From: Echinometra lucunter
Taxonomy: Eukaryota; Echinodermata; Echinoidea; Camarodonta; Echinometridae
Direction of reading: 5' to 3'
Assembly (NCBI GenBank): GCA_029962745.1
Contig: CM057154.1
Location: 21,456,276 to 21,520,275 of the forward strand
Length of the DNA: 64,000 bases
The notes under the pieces are model-generated. The model had not been told where the DNA came from and did not search any database. It saw nothing but the letters and a program-made list of their open reading frames with translations. Shown piece after piece: positions 57,550 to 64,000 of the stretch. The position numbers and the translations under genes are program-made. How positions within the stretch are numbered: position 1 is the first letter of the stretch; every line of letters begins with the position of its first letter.

Positions 57550-58410
57550 ATTCATCCAAGAAACAAGAGATACAGAGCAGGGTACATGAGTTTAATGATG
57601 ATGATGAGGAGGCAGATGATGATGATGATGATGATGATGATGATCGCCATATTTTTCATTCGATATTAAAGCCATTAGTAAAAGCCATTGAGTAACTTTT
57701 AAAAATCTGAGCTGCATGGCGGTACACACAATCAGAGTACGAAATATTGTGTAAATGTGCCCTTGGGCTTCACAAAAATTGAAAAATATACAAGTGAACA
57801 GAAAATGCCAGACCATATTACCCCATAGACTGCAGTGTTAGACAAAAGCATACCCAAGGTTGGTTTTGCGAATGGCCGAATTCAGTGACAGATATCTTGA
57901 TAATAACATTTATTTTTCAAAACATTTATATTCCTGGCTGTTTAGGCCTCTGAAGATCTTATACAACACAAACCTCAAATTCAAGAATTTATTCAAATCA
58001 AGCCTCCGCAAATTTGCCGGATCCCTTTAGGAACCTTCTTTTCCTACGCCACTTCACCGACTTAATTCATGTAAGCAAGATTTTCTGAGTTTATCCATAC
58101 TCAGTTGGTTTATTTTCCCCCGCTTTGAATCTTCTTTCAGACCCCAATGTTACAATTTTCAAAATTGCAATATATCTGAAATGTGTTTTAGCAAACCACT
58201 CGTATGATCCTCTTCAAAAATGGCAGATAATGGTCAGGATGGTAGAGGGTGGAGTTATAGGCATAATTTAATTACACACAACCTCAAATTATACAGATGT
58301 TTAAACTAAAAATTCATGGGCCGAATATCGGAAAATCTCAAGCATGTATATCTTGATACAAGAGGAACAGTATAAGACATGTTAGACCAAGATTTGACAA
58401 AACTGCTTTT

Positions 58411-58415
<5 letters not shown>
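57550..58415. other. spacer upstream of gene B exons, no exon found
   Basis: Contains a (GAT)n array at 57596-57642. The signal peptide and first exons of gene B are expected upstream of 57549 but were not recognised here. They may be in the gap or beyond the window. Confidence 0.45.

Positions 58416-58444
<29 letters not shown>
58416..58444. repeat. (CT)n microsatellite at a contig end
   Basis: An uninterrupted CT run that ends exactly at the N gap, a common assembly break point. Confidence 0.95.
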
Positions 58445-58944
58445 NNNNNNNNNNNNNNNNNNNNNNNNNNNNNNNNNNNNNNNNNNNNNNNNNNNNNNNN
58501 NNNNNNNNNNNNNNNNNNNNNNNNNNNNNNNNNNNNNNNNNNNNNNNNNNNNNNNNNNNNNNNNNNNNNNNNNNNNNNNNNNNNNNNNNNNNNNNNNNNN
58601 NNNNNNNNNNNNNNNNNNNNNNNNNNNNNNNNNNNNNNNNNNNNNNNNNNNNNNNNNNNNNNNNNNNNNNNNNNNNNNNNNNNNNNNNNNNNNNNNNNNN
58701 NNNNNNNNNNNNNNNNNNNNNNNNNNNNNNNNNNNNNNNNNNNNNNNNNNNNNNNNNNNNNNNNNNNNNNNNNNNNNNNNNNNNNNNNNNNNNNNNNNNN
58801 NNNNNNNNNNNNNNNNNNNNNNNNNNNNNNNNNNNNNNNNNNNNNNNNNNNNNNNNNNNNNNNNNNNNNNNNNNNNNNNNNNNNNNNNNNNNNNNNNNNN
58901 NNNNNNNNNNNNNNNNNNNNNNNNNNNNNNNNNNNNNNNNNNNN
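58445..58944. other. assembly gap of exactly 500 N
   Basis: Five hundred N. The round number suggests a placeholder of unknown true size. Any ORF crossing it is meaningless. Confidence 1.
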
Positions 58945-59290
58945 TTTCATTTTTTCAGAATATCAGTTGCACAATCAATTCAATATCTTAAAAAGGAAAC
59001 CAAAGAGTATAAAAAAAAAACAATGTGAAAAAATGCGAGAACAAAAAACAAAGATCATTTTTTTCAAGAAGTAAAATGAAAACAGACACCAGCGAAGAAG
59101 CAAAGCTTGTGGTACTGATCTCTGGTTTCAATATATAACATTAATTTTCTTTTATTCAATGCAATATATAGATATCAAATCATTGTACATAATTTACATC
59201 ACTCAATTTATCGTTGCACTTTTCATGAAAGGCGGAATAACGGCATAACCAGCAAAGATGAAATTAAGTCTCTGTTTCATTATCATTTCG

Positions 59291-59595
59291 TCACCGAGTG
59301 CAAAACAATATCACGATGACCACGACGACGACCACCGTGACAAAGACGATGAACAAAAACAAGTAATTGTCTAACGTACGGGTGACCTGTTTGCCATTCG
59401 TTCTTATTCCTTTCTAACATCGTTCGTGTGCTGATCGAATTTCTCCCGCTCCCAGACGAAGCCATGGTCGCCGTCTCGCAGCGGACGTCGCTGATGTCGC
59501 GGGGTGGTGTCTCTGCCGTAGCGACTCGCCATTTCGTGGTGGAGATGGTGGCAAGCATCCAGCTTGGTTTCGCTCGGGAAATCGGTGAGAGGTTC
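59291..59595 (-). CDS. gene B copy 2: terminal exon, TM4 frame broken
   Basis: Same acceptor and start (EPLTDFPSETKLDAC) as the exon at 51691-51996. Then single-base differences accumulate: one base fewer near 59549, one fewer near 59502, shifts near 59446-59455, and an extra T near 59391 just before TM4. The TM4 helix is therefore out of frame with the upstream part. The length is 305 bp against 306. It is best read as an error-containing copy of the same exon, not as a separate pseudogene. Confidence 0.7.
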
Positions 59596-60182
59596 CTGCA
59601 CGGAAAAGACGTTATTCTGGAGTGAGAGGAGGGGGGGGGGGGGGCAAATTGGAGAATCGTACTGTTATATTAGGCTGAAGTCCACAAGCGCAGCAGTGCC
59701 ACTCCATTATGCCGTTTAAGTAAATGTATATATCTTTTCTATACTAATCAGATTTGGGAAACATGCTTGCTTCTTCTTTCAGGAAGGCCTTAATTGATCA
59801 GCCACTCAAAGGCTTGAATATCATAGATAGCATAAACCCTGAATATACTATTCACTAAGATATCAATCCCACTATAATTTGCTCATCAAATGACTGCAAA
59901 CAAAAGGCAGTAAAAGGAAAAGATGAACATAGACGGCTTTAGGATTGCCAAAAAGGGGAAGGGTTGTTTTTCGATTTCGGGAATCCCGCTGGCCCTCTAA
60001 GACTAATGTTCAGAAGTTGGGGAACATTCGCCAAATTTTGTTCTTGACTCCCCCTTTCTTCTCCCATGCGTGTCTTCCTCCCTCTCTTTCGTTTCCTTTC
60101 CCTTCTTTTCATCAGCTGTATCCTTTACAAAATCGGAGGGGGGGGGGCGGCACGTGAAATTGCCCAACATGAAGGTGTATAC

Positions 60183-60355
60183 CTTGAGATTCGCATGACG
60201 TTTTAGCGGAGTCTCGATCGTTCTCTTCATGAAGCAGATCTGACGGAGGATCTTGGGTACCGCCTTATCCCCTCTCTGATGGTAAAACCGTAAGATGCAG
60301 ATACTCATGGCAAGAACAAAGCAATTTGTCAGGATCATGTAGACAAAGAACATCC
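60183..60355 (-). CDS. gene B copy 2: TM3 exon, intact
   Basis: Same 173-bp length, same split-Gly start after CCCCAG, same TM3 (MFFVYMILTNCFVLAMSICI) and same AAG|GTATAC donor as 52589-52761. No coding difference was noticed between the two copies in this exon. Confidence 0.85.
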
Positions 60356-60551
60356 CTGGGGAATACAAAGAGTACAATGTAAATCTCTTTTAGATATATA
60401 TACTAGCCCAAAACAAAGCTGCTGAATCATTGTTGTCCCACAGAGCAACGAGATTTTTTCTCTTTTTTTTTTTGTCTGATCCAGATGCCGACTAATGATG
60501 ATGACGATAATCATAATCATTATTGTTATTAATAATAACAATGATGATGAC

Positions 60552-60603
<52 letters not shown>

Positions 60604-60811
60604 GATAACAATAAGAAGATGAAGAAGGAAAGGAGAAGAAGAAGAAGAAGAAGAAGAAGAAAGGAGAAGGAGAATAATAATAATAAGAAATTTTGTTTAC
60701 CCAGGGTAGTTTCTTCAGCATTATGCACTTTTCTGCCGCCGGAGGGCCCTACAATCATATTACCCCCCGCTCCAGCACTGCAAATGTATTATATCATCAT
60801 GATCATCGAGC

Positions 60812-60997
60812 CAGTCGCGGATCTAGGGCAAAAACTTGGGGGGGGGGGGCTACTGAGGGCTTGGAGGATTGTAATGTATATTAGAATCTTTTTGCATTAA
60901 AATTGCACCTATATCGTCCCAAATTTTTTTTTTTTTTTTGGGGGGGGGGGGCTTGAGCCCCCAAGCCCCCCCCCCCCCCACCTTGGAACCGCGCCTG
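60812..60997. mobile_element. small hAT-like element in a gene B intron (copy 2)
   Basis: Same insertion as 53216-53404, with different lengths of the G, T and C runs. The right flank reads CAATCGAAC, one base longer than in copy 1. Confidence 0.65.
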
Positions 60998-62376
60998 CAA
61001 TCGAACGTATTCATCAACTTAATATATACACATTACATGCAAATCATTCATTATAACTCAACAACTATCATTTCGTCTCATTAATTTTGGTATTGCAATT
61101 ACCGCTATAGTCCATCTATACTGTACATATCCAGGATTTTTCTCCCGGTTTGGAGGATGATTGCGAGATTCCCCGCACATTTGGTGCACTCTTGCGTGCA
61201 GTTTTAGTCCACTCAGCTCCTAACGTTCTCTTCCCACTCATGCCATTTACCCAGAGGTACATATATGTACCCTCTGGTCTTGTTCCTTGAATTTTTCCTT
61301 CAAAGATAATCTTTTAAGGAACTTTGGCGCCCTTCTATGACTGTGACCAAAGTATCTAGATTATTATAGACCAATCTCACAACGCAAGAGGGCCAGCAGA
61401 CTGTTCGACACAGTTCGACATACTGCGGTGGGCGCTCCAACTTTTATAGTACACAAGTCAATAGCGCGTTATGTATATTCGTTCGATTTTTCGTCTATTT
61501 TGACCAATATATGCAGATTTCCTTTTAATATTTGCAATGAAGAAATTATCTGGGAAGTTCAGTCGCAGCTGGTGCGGTGCTCAAATGCCACAAGAATTTT
61601 GAGAAAGTTAAAATTGGAAGCTAACTGAGTGCGAAATTCACTCGCTTTTGACTCGTGAAGCCTGTTGTGTGGAGAAAGCCGTACTCCCTACATAGGTTTC
61701 CGTAGCAATGTGAAGGAATTCGTCGCCAGTGGGTAAAAACATCAACAGAAAGGACTCTGAAGTCAAGAAACATTATCATTATGTACTTTGGCGTAAAATG
61801 AATGAGTGAAACATGACTTTGTAAACAGGGTAAGATTGAGAGGGCTCCCGTTTACTCCGGCTTCTATGCTGCAATCGAACTTTTACTGACAAAACTAAGC
61901 TAAAAAACCATCGAAAGTACAAAAAAACATCATACCTCCATCTGTCAGATATGGCCATTGTCTTGCCTCAACCTACCCATGTATCCATGCTTTATTTTAT
62001 TGATCTAGAATAAAGTAAATGGAACAATATCAGGCATATCTCATATCTTACATTCATTTGTACACAGAGCCAATCGCGGTCAGCGCGCTTGCCCATCGCA
62101 GCAATGGCGTCGCCGATAGAGGGCCAATACATAAACCGGAGGTGAAATTGGTCTATAGTTCAATATTGTTGATGCTTTTCACTCGTTTCTATGACATTCT
62201 CATCCTTCTTCTCTACACCCACATTTATAAAAGATGTTACATGTATTTTGTGTCATTGTCTCGGTAACGGCGGGTCCATGTTTCTCTGCTTCATAAAATA
62301 GAAAAGACCATACATTAGTCTAAAATCCACCTGCATAATTATTATCATGAAAACCAGCCCCCATCCCCATCCTTAC

Positions 62377-62699
62377 CTAGAAGAGGCAATTCATCACCAA
62401 GAGGCGGCATGATCCCACCAATCAGTTGCTGAAACAAGATGGCGGCCAGGAGGTTGGACACGGCAAAACTGAAGTCTTTCCCCGGACTCCTGCGGCATGA
62501 GGAACACAAGACAGTTGACGAAAGCGAGAAGGCCACTGGGAAGGACAATGTTGAGCACATAGAAAGCCGTAAGCTCTCTCAAGTGTCAGATTGTAGACAA
62601 TTTGCGAGTAGGGGCCTCGCAGCAGCGTAGTTATGTGTTTTTCGGCCCCCACCAATCACGTTTGCGCAGCGACCAGACGCCATTTCGTAGAAACACGTC
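62377..62699 (-). CDS. gene B copy 2: loop C, TM1 and TM2 exon, frame broken
   Basis: Corresponds to 54786-55106. It has an extra base near 62563 (start of TM1) and near 62465 (start of TM2), with several more differences near 62620-62660 around the vicinal Cys region. A substitution near 62491 turns PPESGE into PQESGE. It lacks the copy 1 insertion in the TM1 region. The length is 323 bp against 319 in gene A. Because the disruptions differ from those in copy 1 while splice sites and motifs are intact, sequencing error is more likely than parallel pseudogenisation. Confidence 0.75.
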
Positions 62700-63430
62700 C
62701 TGCGCCGAAAAAAGAAAAAGAGGAAGAAATATATGTGCAAGGTTGTATTGCGACCGAGTAGAAAATCCCTGAAAAAATAATCCCAGTTAATCAGGTGTTA
62801 AGAGCAATTATTGATTATCTACTGTACTTTCATATCCTACCTAAACTACAAAACACTTGTTCGGGGATCGGAAACTTACCAATTTCACATAGTGTTAAAA
62901 ATAAAAAATCTAAATTTCAGCTTGTCTTAAGTATTAATATTGTGACGGGCACGGTTCGCCTCGCCCGGCTGACACGGCTATCTTGTCAGGATGGCCCGTG
63001 CTTGGCCGAGCTCCCCGTCATCTGGTCACAGTATATGACCGCTGCTGATGGCTGAAACTGCCGGTGCTCGACCATCACCAACCGTCAACCGTCTCTTGCT
63101 CCTACCAGCAATCAGCCATCCGCGAAGCAATCGGTCACCCTGCTCTCCTCGTCACAGCAGCAAACAATTGGTCATCCGTCCAACAATCATTCACCCCAAT
63201 ATGACTTCACTCTCTCCAGCTCATTAATTGCCTAGCAATCATGGCAGAAAGTTAACGTTAAGTTCAATCACTACCTTAATCAATACTCAGTGATCTCATA
63301 CAGTGAACAGAGTGTAGCCCAGAATCAATTCTCCGGTGTGAACATTCAGGAAATATGAGGGGCGGCTATCCTGCGGTGGTTAGGCCGCTGCGATCAATCC
63401 TAACATGTCAAACTAAATCCCTGTACTTAG

Positions 63431-63726
63431 CATTTAAGAAATCATTGATTTACTCGTTAATACATAGCACTTTTGTCCAAAACGATGCAATTTACCAAAT
63501 ACAACCACTGGCCCTGGTCCAAACAACGTTTCTATAACAAATAATTAACCTAACAGAATCATGATAATCCCCCATAACCATTTAAGAAATCATTGATTTA
63601 CTCATTAATACATAGCACTTTTGTGCAAAACGATGCAATTTACCAAATACAACCACTGGCCCTGGTCCAAACAACTTTTCTATAACAAATAATTAACCTA
63701 ACAGAATCATGATAATCCCCCCATAT
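63431..63726. repeat. 148-bp tandem duplication, two units (copy 2)
   Basis: Same tandem pair as 55842-56137, with units starting at 63431 and 63579. Confidence 0.9.
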
Positions 63727-64000
63727 CAATTAAAATCAAATGCAAATTATGCAAATTTTCCTTCTTTGCCAAGTACCTATATCAGATACGTTGCCTGCGT
63801 ACGTTCCAAGCCCTATAGGTTTACACGTTATGCCTACTGCGTATGAACCTCTATGACATTATAACAAATATGCTGCTCGTTACAATATTCGAAGTATGTT
63901 TTAAATTCATATCGAGTGGTAGGATGTGAGAATTTCAATTCTTTTATCTATAGTTCTCGCACGATCCTACATCTTAATACACTGCAAGAATTTATCCGGT

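Larger units (their letters stand above)
58945..64000. repeat. large direct duplication, copy 2 (partner 51345-56412)
   Basis: Starts at the first base after the gap and follows copy 1 without rearrangement to the end of the window. It includes the same introns, microsatellites, hAT-like insertion, palindrome and 148-bp tandem pair. Sharing all of these makes independent origins impossible. Private one-base indels occur throughout. Confidence 0.95.

Noticed and set aside
58306..59074. 214- and 231-codon ORFs spanning the gap
   Set aside because: Most of their length is N; they carry no information.

Overview
This is an animal nuclear genome window, most likely from an echinoderm and probably a sea urchin. 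The evidence is intron-split genes with consensus GT/AG junctions, AT-rich DNA full of microsatellites and long homopolymers, tRNA-headed SINEs, short inverted-repeat transposons (MITEs), non-autonomous hAT elements and a decayed LINE. No bacterial features, real tRNA or rRNA genes, or CRISPR arrays were seen. The sea urchin assignment is inferred from the style of the repeats and was not tested by a search.

Only one gene family could be recognised as protein-coding: nicotinic acetylcholine receptor (Cys-loop ligand-gated channel) subunits of alpha type. Gene A is on the + strand, with four consecutive exons at 8296-12661. They cover ligand-binding loop A, the Cys-loop, loop C with its vicinal cysteines, all four membrane helices and the stop. 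Phases agree at every junction and give 390 residues. The signal peptide and first exons were not found. Gene B is on the - strand at 51691-57549, with the same domains in five exons. The two genes point towards each other across about 39 kb in which I recognise no gene.

The segment carrying the 3' part of gene B occurs twice in the same orientation: about 51345-56412 and 58945-64000. The two copies are separated by unique sequence, a CT microsatellite and an exact 500-N gap. They differ mainly by one-base insertions and deletions, and each copy has private frame-breaking indels that the other lacks. This looks more like an uncollapsed haplotype or error-rich contig than a real tandem gene pair. 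Gene B's true sequence is better read as a consensus of the two.

Layout: 1-8295 upstream repeats, SINE and LINE fragments and a 438-bp tandem duplication; 8296-12661 gene A, with MITEs in its introns; 12662-39700 repeat-rich DNA with SINEs, MITEs, a foldback element and a long-TIR element; 39735-41724 nested and adjacent hAT-like elements; 41725-51300 repeats, including a second long-TIR element; 51345-57550 gene B; 57550-58444 spacer; 58445-58944 gap; 58945-64000 the second copy of the gene B 3' region.
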